From: Pilosibacter fragilis
GTDB lineage: Bacteria; Bacillota; Clostridia; Lachnospirales; Lachnospiraceae
NCBI RefSeq assembly: GCF_032490495.1
Contig: NZ_JAVYJB010000002.1
Location: forward strand, 1-64,000
Length of the DNA: 64,000 bases
Reading direction: 5' to 3'
In this document: piece after piece, positions 33,094 through 40,945 of the stretch
Layout of the letters: each line of letters starts with the position of its first letter
Numbering within the stretch: position 1 is the first letter of the stretch
Notes under the pieces: model-generated
Database searches by the model: none
What the model was told of the DNA's origin: nothing
The model's input: only the letters and a program-made list of their open reading frames with translations
Position numbers and translations under genes: made by a program

Positions 33094-34770
33094 TTATGAT
33101 GCCGGCTGCGCTTCGGTTTCCACCTCCGGCTCTACCTCTGTTTCCTGTGCGATATTTAAGCCAACAGACTCTTCGCAGTTTACCCATACACGTCCGAGCT
33201 TATCGCCCTCAATGTCAAATGTATAAGTTCCAGCTACCAGGTTCGGTACCTTAATGACATACTTACCGCCCTCATTAGCCATGATGTTGCCAGGGGTGGT
33301 TGCAGCGGAATATTCCGTTCCATCCGGCGCAGTCAGGCGAATATTTTTCAAAACACGGTCAGTCTGTTCCCATGTGATGGTAAAATCATGCGGAGTTGCA
33401 GATGCATCATAGTAAATGGAAATGTTACCATGGCTGCTGTTATGATAATAGCTGGTCGCATTGCCGCTGCTGATGTTTATTTCAGCATTTTTATAGGTGT
33501 TTTCAAAATTTTCGTAAAGAAGATACCAGTCTCCCGCGATCACATCCTGAATGCTTGCGCTCAGATAAGTATTACCGCTTTGATTGCTGCTGTCATAAGT
33601 TTTACTATTATCCTCTTCCAGTCTGGTGACTTTACCAACCGGATCAACCAGATATGCCTTCGGGAATTTACCGTTCTTATTTGCTTCCGTGCGGTTTTCG
33701 TCGCTGATATAACGGTATGCAACGGTCAGATCCATGTTCTTCTGCGTCTGGTCGATGGAAATTTTCTGTTTTTCCGCATAATCGTCCGGATTTATTTTTA
33801 AGCCGGCTTGTTCTGTGGCGGTCACCCCATCATTACTTATGATTCCATTCGCTTCCTGCCATTCATAAAAAGTCATGGTCTTGCCATCCGAGCCCTTATA
33901 ATAATAAGGGGTTTCCAGACTGATACCGCTTTCATCCACGCCGCGGTCTACGTTTAGGAATTTCACAAGTCCGGTTCCATTTAAAAGATAGTAACCGGAT
34001 TTGAAATACGATGGTACTTCAACAACGGCATAACCGTCTGTAGACAACGTATAGCGGTCTGTCTGATAAAGTTCAAAGGAACTGAAATAACGTGTGTCAG
34101 CCAGTGCAGTCAGCTGAAGTGGCACTGTGCCAACATAAAAATCAATCTGGGCTGTCGCATCTTTGCTCATACCTGTGATGATTCCCGCTTCATTGACATA
34201 CTGTTTGGAAATTCCTGTTCCATTGATTTTGTCCACGGTCAGATCGGAGCCTTCCGGCATCTGTACCCCGGATAAGGCCGCCTGTAAGGAAGAACCATTT
34301 GCCAGTCTGGTACCATCTCCGGACTTGGCTTTCCCCGAGTTGGTCATTATCAGCCCGGATATGCCAATAGAATACCCGCAGTCTTTAAAGCGCTCCCAGG
34401 AAAAGGAATTAACCGGATCCGTTGACACATAAATCAGCTGATCATTTTTATACAGGGTTGGAATCGCCGAGTCCTTATAAACAAAATCCAGCAAACGGTT
34501 ATCGTCCTGTTTAATCATGCCATTCTCAGAATCTTCCGTAGATTTTACTTCTTTGCTTATATCAAAGTTCTGGTCTTCGTATGGAAGCAGATAAAATGAA
34601 TCACCGGATTTCACATAGAAGTTCCCGGCACTCAAGTCATTGAGTGTGATGGCGGTCAGTGTTTCTTCTACCGGTCCCTCCTGCACTTCTTTCTTTTTGC
34701 ATCCGGACATCAGCACACATGCGATCGCAACAATCGCCGTGCTGCACACAAGTAATTTGCTTTTATTCAT
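33094..34770 (-). CDS. lipoprotein, 558 residues
   Basis: Signal peptide with lipobox LMSGC (Cys at residue 24) places it on the outer face of the membrane. The mature part is mostly beta structure rich in Y, S, T and G, with several repeats of the type YYYKGSDGKTMTFYEWQEAN, and a C-terminal domain of about 110 residues (ISIYYDASATPHDFTITWEQTD, GGKYVIKVPNLVAGTYTFDIEG) like prepeptidase-C or Ig-like modules. Function unknown; a surface component of the conjugation apparatus or an exclusion/adhesion protein are possibilities. Its ATG overlaps the stop of the upstream gene (ATGAATAA), with GGGAGG 6 bases before. Confidence 0.7.
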   Translation of the reverse strand: MNKSKLLVCSTAIVAIACVLMSGCKKKEVQEGPVEETLTAITLNDLSAGNFYVKSGDSFYLLPYEDQNFDISKEVKSTEDSENGMIKQDDNRLLDFVYKDSAIPTLYKNDQLIYVSTDPVNSFSWERFKDCGYSIGISGLIMTNSGKAKSGDGTRLANGSSLQAALSGVQMPEGSDLTVDKINGTGISKQYVNEAGIITGMSKDATAQIDFYVGTVPLQLTALADTRYFSSFELYQTDRYTLSTDGYAVVEVPSYFKSGYYLLNGTGLVKFLNVDRGVDESGISLETPYYYKGSDGKTMTFYEWQEANGIISNDGVTATEQAGLKINPDDYAEKQKISIDQTQKNMDLTVAYRYISDENRTEANKNGKFPKAYLVDPVGKVTRLEEDNSKTYDSSNQSGNTYLSASIQDVIAGDWYLLYENFENTYKNAEINISSGNATSYYHNSSHGNISIYYDASATPHDFTITWEQTDRVLKNIRLTAPDGTEYSAATTPGNIMANEGGKYVIKVPNLVAGTYTFDIEGDKLGRVWVNCEESVGLNIAQETEVEPEVETEAQPAS

Positions 34771-35182
34771 GTTTTTCCTCCCTTGCAGTATTTTCTAACG
34801 GCACCGGACTCTTACCGGCATTGGACAGATATTTTTCACTGACGGAAAGTTTGACGTCTCCTTCCAACCCACCGTAATGAATCAGATGCATAATGAAATT
34901 GATCAGGTTATGGTGGTTGACTTTCTCATCATCAGAAATGTTGATTAAGCCAAGAGTGCCCTGAGTCAGACGGTTAAACATATCCGGCGCCTCTTTGAAA
35001 CCCGCGATACCAGCAGAGACTTCTCTGGTCAAGGACGGTTCTTTGTTTCCTTCCGGATCAAAAGCTGCTCCATTCACCTTGGAATAGAGCAAGATGTAAT
35101 CATCACAGTCAACTTCTACATGTTTTTCATCCATGCCTTTCACTTTGGCGTCAATCTGAATACGAATCGGTCTATTTGTCAT
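34763..35182 (-). CDS. 139-residue soluble protein between topoisomerase and lipoprotein
   Basis: Unrecognised. It begins with a beta strand pair (IRIQIDAKVKGMDEKHVEVDCDD) and then a helical part (NHHNLINFIMHLIHYGG) and ends in a charged tail. No signal peptide or membrane segment. It is coupled to the lipoprotein gene by an 8-bp overlap and lies 47 bp behind the topoisomerase stop. The ribosome-binding site AAAGGAGG is 39 bases from the ATG, with a hairpin and a possible 8-codon leader (GTG CCG GAA..., MPEILVPP) between. Confidence 0.6.
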   Translation of the reverse strand: MTNRPIRIQIDAKVKGMDEKHVEVDCDDYILLYSKVNGAAFDPEGNKEPSLTREVSAGIAGFKEAPDMFNRLTQGTLGLINISDDEKVNHHNLINFIMHLIHYGGLEGDVKLSVSEKYLSNAGKSPVPLENTAREEKHE

Positions 35183-35188
35183 ATTTTT

Positions 35189-35229
35189 TTATGGCGGCAC
35201 CAGGATTTCCGGCACCGCCTGCCTCCTTT
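35189..35229 (-). promoter_or_regulatory. hairpin/leader-peptide region before the 34763 gene
   Basis: AAAGGAGG (35229-35222) is followed by arms GGCGGTGCC / GGTGCCGCC. A GTG codon 6 bases after the ribosome-binding site opens MPEILVPP and stops at TAA 9 bases before the real ATG. Confidence 0.6.
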
Positions 35230-37659
35230 CTAATTTTCGCGTTCCGGAAATTTCATCTGGGTTGCATATGTAGATCCCTTTGGCTGCAGCTCCAGATATG
35301 CGTCATACGGTTTCCCGGTTTTCTTGGATTTTCCCCATGAGCGGAATACTCTTGTCCGCTTCTTTGTGATAAGTTCTTTTAAATCTTTTTCTTTCAGTTT
35401 CCCGTTATTGGAAGAAACGGCGAAATTGCAGCCTTTCTTATAATCCTCGCATGCATAACCCCAGGATGCCGTATGTACCGTTTTCCCACAATAAGGGCAC
35501 GCAATACCATCTACGTTTCCGCCGCCGGAAGACTGTCCAAAATCAGCGCGCACGGCAAACTGAGATCCCTTCGGTTCCAGCTTCATTTTTGCATCGTAGC
35601 TTTTCCCGGTCTTCTGGGATTTGACCGCATTTTTAAACATGCGTGTTTCGCCTTTTGTCAGTAGGTCATCCATATCTGAATCTTTGACCTGCCCGTTTAA
35701 ATTCCCGACTTTAAAATTGCATCCGCCATCTTTGGATGCCTCGCATGCATAACCCCACTTAAACTTTAAGATGGGTTTCCCGCAGTACGGGCATGTGTGC
35801 GATGTATAGGAATGAATACTGTTTGGAGCTGGCGCACACTGCATTGCCCCGACTTCCCGTACAAAATCATGGACATAACGGATAAACTGCTGCTCCGCAT
35901 CCGCATATGCCACACTTCCCTCGCGCACATTCTGGAACAGGTTTTCCCACTGTGCCGCCTGTACCGGATCGGAAATGGTAAAGTTTGCAATGGCCTCCAC
36001 ATACCGGATGCCAAGCTCCGTAATGAAAAGCTGGTTTGTTTTTCCTTTGGATTCCATATACCCGGTATCCAGCAGGGCTTTGATGATCGCAGCTCTTGTG
36101 GACGGCTGCCCAAGTCCCTGCGCCTTGTCCATGGTCTGTTTCAGCATTTTATCGTCAATATATTTTCCGATGTTTTCCATGGCGGTAATCAGGGATGCTT
36201 CTGTTAAACGCTTCGGCGGAGTGCTTTTCTTTTCATGAACCTGCATATTTTTAATATTCAGGACGGTGCCGCGGTTAATATTAGCCGGAATGGTTTCCCC
36301 TTTGGTCTGACGATCGTATAATTCCGACCATCCCTTTTCCTTTATGGATGTTCCGTTGGATTTGAAAATACAGTTTTTGATATCCGTAATTAGAACTGTT
36401 TTCTCTTCTAACAGCTCCGGCAGGAACTGCGCTGTCAGTCTTCTGCAGATCATGTCATAAATGTTTTTTTCGGCATCACTTAAAGAATCGAAATCAGGAT
36501 GATTCTCCGTAGGGAGGAGCGCATCATGCGATTTCTTCTGTACTTCCGCATCATTTACCACATTCTTGTTGCCACGGACACGCGCAATGTCTGACGCTGT
36601 GATATTTGCAATATAAGGTGCAAGTGCTGGCACGAAGGAAGCGGATGTTAACAGTGCTTCAAACTCTTTGGCTTTATCCGTTGAAACATACTCGCCGTCC
36701 GTACGTGGATAAGACACCAGTTTCTTTTCGTACAATGTCTGTATCGTGTCCAAGGTTTTCTGTGGGCTATAATTGTATTTACTTCCGGCCTCTCCCTGAA
36801 TCGTGGAAAGTTTATACAGTCTCGGCGCTGCTGTTTTTACGGCTTTTCGATTGATGTCGGTCACAGTCGCTGTTGATGCACCTCTCAGAGTTACAAGAAA
36901 TGCTTCTGCCTTTTCTTTGGTGTCATATAAAACCGGGCCATCCTTTGTCACATAGATACCGGTAAATCCTTCCTGATACACGACCTGCGCCAGGAAATCG
37001 GAATGCGGTTTAAACTCATCAATCGCCCTGGAATTTAAGTATACCAGCCTTAGAGTTGGCGCTTTGACTCTTCCGACACGCATCAAAGTTCCCATTTTGA
37101 CAGTCAGGGAACGGGTCGCGTTCATTCCAACCAGCCAGTCCCCATGGGAACGCACCAGATACGCCTGTGTCATATGGACATCCCTTGGATCCTTCCAAAA
37201 TTCCGTCATGGAATACAGTGATTTCAAAATTTCCGCATCGGTCAGGGAGGCTTCAAAATAGCGCAGTGTTTTGTACTGTCCCAGTTTTAAACATTCACTT
37301 AAAAGATAATAGATTCCGTTGCCTTCCACATCCGAGTCCGTGCCAACGATGATACCGTCGAAATTTCCATTCTTTAAAGTGTCACGAATGTCATTAAACA
37401 CACGCTTCTTCTGAGTAGGCTGACTGATGTTTGTGATCAGGAACGGATCCGGGATCATTGGCAGGTCGATTTCATCCCACCGCTGTCCCTTCCATTTTGA
37501 ATATTCGTCCGGATCAAGGTATCTGCATACATGACCGGACAAGGCGGTGAATTCAATTTCGCCGATTTTATTTGCAATGTCTGCTTTGTGGCGGTGATAG
37601 GTATCCTTCACCGCGTTCATTACGGATGGCTTCTCGGCGATAAACAGGTATTTTAGCAT
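35230..37659 (-). CDS. topB: DNA topoisomerase III (type IA)
   Basis: An 809-residue type IA topoisomerase. The toprim domain opens LFIAEKPSV and has the acidic triad in IVGTDSDVEGNGIYYL. The active-site tyrosine is in LVSYPRTDGEYVS near residue 320. Two C-terminal zinc-finger/topo-tail repeats follow (CPYCGKPILKFKWGYACE and CPYCGKTVHTASWGYACE), each with a GKSYDA- or GKPYDA-type tail. It decatenates or relaxes DNA; such enzymes are standard on large Gram-positive conjugative elements. ATG 37659 follows GAGGA by 6 bases. It is transcribed from a class B promoter through a 100-base leader with a GC-rich hairpin, and heads an operon with three downstream genes. Confidence 0.92.
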   Translation of the reverse strand: MLKYLFIAEKPSVMNAVKDTYHRHKADIANKIGEIEFTALSGHVCRYLDPDEYSKWKGQRWDEIDLPMIPDPFLITNISQPTQKKRVFNDIRDTLKNGNFDGIIVGTDSDVEGNGIYYLLSECLKLGQYKTLRYFEASLTDAEILKSLYSMTEFWKDPRDVHMTQAYLVRSHGDWLVGMNATRSLTVKMGTLMRVGRVKAPTLRLVYLNSRAIDEFKPHSDFLAQVVYQEGFTGIYVTKDGPVLYDTKEKAEAFLVTLRGASTATVTDINRKAVKTAAPRLYKLSTIQGEAGSKYNYSPQKTLDTIQTLYEKKLVSYPRTDGEYVSTDKAKEFEALLTSASFVPALAPYIANITASDIARVRGNKNVVNDAEVQKKSHDALLPTENHPDFDSLSDAEKNIYDMICRRLTAQFLPELLEEKTVLITDIKNCIFKSNGTSIKEKGWSELYDRQTKGETIPANINRGTVLNIKNMQVHEKKSTPPKRLTEASLITAMENIGKYIDDKMLKQTMDKAQGLGQPSTRAAIIKALLDTGYMESKGKTNQLFITELGIRYVEAIANFTISDPVQAAQWENLFQNVREGSVAYADAEQQFIRYVHDFVREVGAMQCAPAPNSIHSYTSHTCPYCGKPILKFKWGYACEASKDGGCNFKVGNLNGQVKDSDMDDLLTKGETRMFKNAVKSQKTGKSYDAKMKLEPKGSQFAVRADFGQSSGGGNVDGIACPYCGKTVHTASWGYACEDYKKGCNFAVSSNNGKLKEKDLKELITKKRTRVFRSWGKSKKTGKPYDAYLELQPKGSTYATQMKFPEREN

Positions 37660-37691
37660 GTCTTTCCTCATTTCTATTCATTTCAATTCGA

Positions 37692-37712
37692 GGCCCGTAT
37701 ATGAAACGGGCC
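37692..37712 (-). promoter_or_regulatory. hairpin in the topB leader
   Basis: Perfect 7-bp stem GGCCCGT / ACGGGCC, loop TTCATAT, about 35 bases before the topB ATG. There is no T run, so it is not a terminator. Confidence 0.55.
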
Positions 37713-37763
37713 AGATACTTACAGAGACGTGAAACCAACCGGTCTACGCCAGTTCTTATGCAG

Positions 37764-37813
37764 ATTTTACCTCATCCGTGATAAATCTACGATTTCCATG
37801 GTTCTGCGGATAT
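37764..37813 (-). promoter_or_regulatory. class B promoter: ATATCCGCAG, 34 bp, TAAAAT (topB)
   Basis: Minus-strand ATATCCGCAG ends at 37804; TAAAAT occupies 37769-37764 after exactly 34 bases. Confidence 0.8.
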
Positions 37814-37828
37814 GTAAAATACACCTAT

Positions 37829-38554
37829 TTAGCGCCTTTTCATCAGATACTGATACAACAGATAAATCAGTCCGGCAATCGGAATGAATAAAAAATTAGA
37901 TCTCAAAAACTGCAGAAACATATTATCATCCGTTCCGTCCGGCTTTTTAAAATCCAGATAAACATTTCCATTTTCTTCCGGAATCGTCAGTCTTGCTCCG
38001 TCATCCAGCTTCTTACCGTTGCCATCCACAACACTGGTCAGGCGGTAAGTGCCTGGCTTGATGCGGATCTGCTGCCCCTGGTATGTGATTGACATAGTTG
38101 TTTCCTCATCATTTTTCTTCATGGTAATCTTGACCGGAAGCGCAACATCATCTGCCGTCCGCATCGTCATGGTCACATAGCCTTCCTCATCCGGCCCGTT
38201 ATCCGGTGTCAGAATATCAATCATATCTTCTTTTTCGTCATCCTGTTTTTTGGTTTCCTCCTCTGTTGCAGGCTCTGACTCCGACTCTTCTGATTTTTCC
38301 GACATTGTCTCGGATTCTGCAGCTTCCTCTTCACTTTCTGCTTCAAGATCTTCTGTTGTTTCAGTTCCTGTTTCTGTTTCCTGGGCGGTTTCACCCGGAA
38401 CGGTGCCAGGCTCTGATTCGGCAACAGACTCCTGCGCAAGGACTTCTGATGTTACTGTCTCCGTTTCCTGTTCTACTGGTGCGGCATAAACCTGACCTCC
38501 AATGCACATCAAACAAAGTGCAAGTGCCGCGGTTTTTACAATTTTTCTTTTCAA
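37829..38554 (-). CDS. acidic surface protein with C-terminal membrane anchor
   Basis: About 241 residues. Signal peptide at 1-25 (LALCLMCIGGQVYA), an Glu/Ser/Thr-rich stalk to about 100, a beta domain (VTMTMRTADDVALPVKITMKK, IRIKPGTYRLTSVVD) and a C-terminal membrane segment FLFIPIAGLIYLLYQYL followed by KRR. The anchor and stalk suggest a surface-exposed domain held at the membrane, as in extracellular parts of Gram-positive conjugation machines. TTG 38554 has better spacing to AGGAGG than ATG 38560. A CCATAATT promoter lies 37 bp upstream. It resembles the 39768-40847 gene in layout. Confidence 0.65.
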   Translation of the reverse strand: MKRKIVKTAALALCLMCIGGQVYAAPVEQETETVTSEVLAQESVAESEPGTVPGETAQETETGTETTEDLEAESEEEAAESETMSEKSEESESEPATEEETKKQDDEKEDMIDILTPDNGPDEEGYVTMTMRTADDVALPVKITMKKNDEETTMSITYQGQQIRIKPGTYRLTSVVDGNGKKLDDGARLTIPEENGNVYLDFKKPDGTDDNMFLQFLRSNFLFIPIAGLIYLLYQYLMKRR

Positions 38555-38590
38555 AATCATTCCTCCTCTGATGATTGCTTGTGATACTGG

Positions 38591-38598
38591 AATTATGG
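38591..38598 (-). promoter_or_regulatory. class A promoter CCATAATT for the 37829 gene
   Basis: Exact octamer preceded by GAAAAATT, 37 bp upstream. Confidence 0.75.
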
Positions 38599-38635
38599 AA
38601 TTTTTCCGTCATTTTCCTGTATGAACGATGTCGAC

Positions 38636-39613
38636 CTACTTTTCTTTTTCCTGCAACATGACCCTTTCATAATTGCGCTGAACATTATCAATGATCTCCG
38701 TCACATTCTCAGCAAGTTCCGGATTCGTCTGCGCCGTCCATTCGATGCCTTTTTGCAAGTTATCACGGTAATGGATTGCATGTACGGCGTTCTCTACACT
38801 TCCGATTTCATCCATAATTTCATCCACATACTGCTGGTAACGTTTTTCAATTGCCGCTTCCAGGGTCTGATTAGCTTTCGTTAAGGCTTTATTTTCCTTG
38901 GTCAACTGGTCGATCTGATAGTCCTTACCTAACATGCGCAGGCATTGCTGCTGATAAAACTCATTTGCTCGCTTTGAATAATCATACAAAGTCTCATCAT
39001 CCCTCGGGCCCGGAAGCGTTTTTTCAAGCGCCAGGTTAATGTTGGAATAAAACATACCGACTTTCTGGTGCTGGATATGCATGTAACGGTTTTCCGGTTC
39101 CAGTCCAACTTCTTTTGTATACTGGTAATATTTGGTATGGAGATCTCGCATGGCCTGCCGATCCGGAAGAAAGGCGCGCGCGCTCAGTTTTCCGTCCTTG
39201 ATTGGTATAATTACTGCATGAATATGCGGCGTTCCTTCATCCATATGGAGTACGGCGGATGCGATATTTTCCTTGCCAAACTGGTCCATAAGAAACTGCT
39301 TGGATTTCTCCATCCATTCTTTCACGGAAAAATCCTTGGGAAGACCGCTTGTTCCATAAGACAACATGAACTCCAGCCCAAGAGTCGCATTTTTTCTTAT
39401 TTTGTGCGTCTCGTAATACGGAAGTTCCATGAGTTTTTTTTCAAAAAATGTATTATAAGTCTCACCTGCCGGTAGACGGATAATCTGTTCATTCATGTGA
39501 CTGTATGCTTCGTTAGCATTTGGAATGGCGCCGATTCGATAGTTATGCTTGAATTTTGCAGAGAACGCCTGCATGGAATGAATCGGCTCCACTCTCATGA
39601 TCTGTTTCCCCAT
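38636..39613 (-). CDS. mobV: MobV/Pre-family relaxase
   Basis: A 325-residue DNA-nicking protein that would start conjugative transfer at oriT. The N-terminus has the HNYR...NANEAYSHMN region, and the metal-binding motif is HMDEGTPHIHAVIIP (HxDExxPHxH), which defines the MobV/Pre (Mob_Pre) family. The C-terminal third is a coiled coil (KENKALTKANQTLEAAIEK). ATG 39613 is set by AAAGGAGG 6 bases upstream. A class A promoter lies 33 bp upstream. Short inverted repeats at 39659-39674 (GATGT/ACATC) and 39682-39694 (GCTA/TAGC) lie just upstream, where MobV oriT sites usually sit, but this is unproven. Confidence 0.88.
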   Translation of the reverse strand: MGKQIMRVEPIHSMQAFSAKFKHNYRIGAIPNANEAYSHMNEQIIRLPAGETYNTFFEKKLMELPYYETHKIRKNATLGLEFMLSYGTSGLPKDFSVKEWMEKSKQFLMDQFGKENIASAVLHMDEGTPHIHAVIIPIKDGKLSARAFLPDRQAMRDLHTKYYQYTKEVGLEPENRYMHIQHQKVGMFYSNINLALEKTLPGPRDDETLYDYSKRANEFYQQQCLRMLGKDYQIDQLTKENKALTKANQTLEAAIEKRYQQYVDEIMDEIGSVENAVHAIHYRDNLQKGIEWTAQTNPELAENVTEIIDNVQRNYERVMLQEKEK

Positions 39614-39645
39614 CTTTTTCCTCCTTTCCACATTTTCGGCGATAA

Positions 39646-39653
39646 AATTATGG
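39646..39653 (-). promoter_or_regulatory. class A promoter CCATAATT for the relaxase
   Basis: Exact octamer preceded by ATCCCCAT, 33 bp upstream of ATG 39613. Confidence 0.75.
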
Positions 39654-39723
39654 ATGGGGATGTATGCAGACATCACAGATTGCTAATAGATAGCATTTAC
39701 ATGCATATATAGAAAATCATAAG

Positions 39724-39750
39724 AAAAAGGCCACCCTTATGGATGACCTT
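39724..39750 (-). terminator. intrinsic terminator of the 39768 gene
   Basis: Minus-strand stem AAGGTCATCC / GGGTGGCCTT (two wobbles), loop ATAA, then TTTTC. Confidence 0.85.
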
Positions 39751-39767
39751 TCAAAACCTGGAAGAAC

Positions 39768-40847
39768 TTATTTCTTTTTTCTGTAATACACACAGACTCC
39801 AATAGCAGCGCCGATGATAACAGCACCTGCGATTTTTGCTGCCTTCGCAAAATCAAAAGATTCCTTTTCCGTTATTTCAACGGTTGGGATGGTTTCCGCT
39901 GTAGCAGTCTCGGAAGGGAACTCATCTGGGAACGCTTTTTTCAGCTGTTCATTTTCATGTTTCTGTTCCGCATCGATTTGATCCTCGATCACACGCCCAC
40001 TATTGATCTGATTGGCATCCACCTCTGTGGTTTCTGCGCTATTTACCATATAAACGATAAGATCTGTATCCTCGACTGTTGTGCTGTCCTTAATTGTAAA
40101 GTACTGACCGAATGCGCCAATATTATCTTTATGCTCCCACTTAAAAGTCACGTCAAGACTCTCCGGCACCCAGTCACAAGTTTTGTATTCCATGGTTCCA
40201 GTTTCATAATACTCCCCGACCGGCAGCGTGACGATGGCTTCAAAGTCATGATCCATATCGAGAACAATATCATACACATCTTTCCCCACAAGATGATAGG
40301 TCAGGCTTTCAAAGACCCCGTAATTTTTTGCCTGGATATGGATTGTGCCGCTCTCTTTGCCATCTGAATAATCGTATACGGCCGGCTCATCTTCCAGTTC
40401 AAAATTCTCATACACTTCATTTGTCTCCGCACTGTCCGGTTCTTCCACCTGGCCGTCGGAGTTTTTCCCATAATCCGGGTTTGCAGATACGTTTACAATG
40501 AGCGTTGTATCAGTGCGGACATTCAGAGCTTCCTGGGCGGTTGCCACATACTGCTCCATCGCATCCTTGGGCAAAATCACATGAATCGCATAAGTACCTG
40601 CGTCCACAGGAATGGTAATGGAATAGCCGTCGCCTGCGGTGATCCCGTGAGCTTCTTTATTCAGATATACATCCACTCTTTGATCAAAGTCTTCCGGCAC
40701 ATTTACCTGAATGGTAACGTTTTTGGCCTGCTCATTGATTTCTGTGATCTCCTTTAAATAATCATCCGTGCTTCTAGCATAGCATGGAACGCACATGATC
40801 AGGACCAGTGCTGCACAGCTGATTAGTCCAATCTTTATTTTCTTCAT
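39768..40847 (-). CDS. surface protein with C-terminal membrane anchor, 359 residues
   Basis: Signal peptide at 1-24 (LISCAALVLIMCVPCYA), then two beta-sandwich regions (VTIQVNVPEDFDQRVDVYLN, IHIQAKNYGVFESLTYHLVGK) separated by an acidic linker, and a C-terminal membrane segment AAKIAGAVIIGAAIGVCVYY followed by RKKK. The architecture matches the 37829 protein, so both may belong to one surface assembly. ATG 40847 follows GGAGAGA; the longer frame has no ribosome-binding site. A CCATAATT promoter is 41 bp upstream and an intrinsic terminator follows. Role in conjugation is inferred from neighbours. Confidence 0.65.
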   Translation of the reverse strand: MKKIKIGLISCAALVLIMCVPCYARSTDDYLKEITEINEQAKNVTIQVNVPEDFDQRVDVYLNKEAHGITAGDGYSITIPVDAGTYAIHVILPKDAMEQYVATAQEALNVRTDTTLIVNVSANPDYGKNSDGQVEEPDSAETNEVYENFELEDEPAVYDYSDGKESGTIHIQAKNYGVFESLTYHLVGKDVYDIVLDMDHDFEAIVTLPVGEYYETGTMEYKTCDWVPESLDVTFKWEHKDNIGAFGQYFTIKDSTTVEDTDLIVYMVNSAETTEVDANQINSGRVIEDQIDAEQKHENEQLKKAFPDEFPSETATAETIPTVEITEKESFDFAKAAKIAGAVIIGAAIGVCVYYRKKK

Positions 40848-40887
40848 GATTCTCTCTCCTTTTTGTCTTAATATTTTTTCTTTTGTC

Positions 40888-40895
40888 AATTATGG
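40888..40895 (-). promoter_or_regulatory. class A promoter CCATAATT for the 39768 gene
   Basis: Exact octamer preceded by AATCCAATC, 41 bp upstream of ATG 40847. Confidence 0.75.
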
Positions 40896-40915
40896 GATTG
40901 GATTGTATAGATTGT

Positions 40916-40938
40916 GCCGCCGCATTCCCTGTGGCGGC
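40916..40938 (-). other. GC-rich hairpin after the muramidase gene
   Basis: Arms GCCGCC / GGCGGC with an 11-base loop, starting 8 bp past the stop codon. No T run follows, so it may be a 3'-end stabiliser or a weak terminator. Confidence 0.5.
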
Positions 40939-40945
40939 ATAGTCA

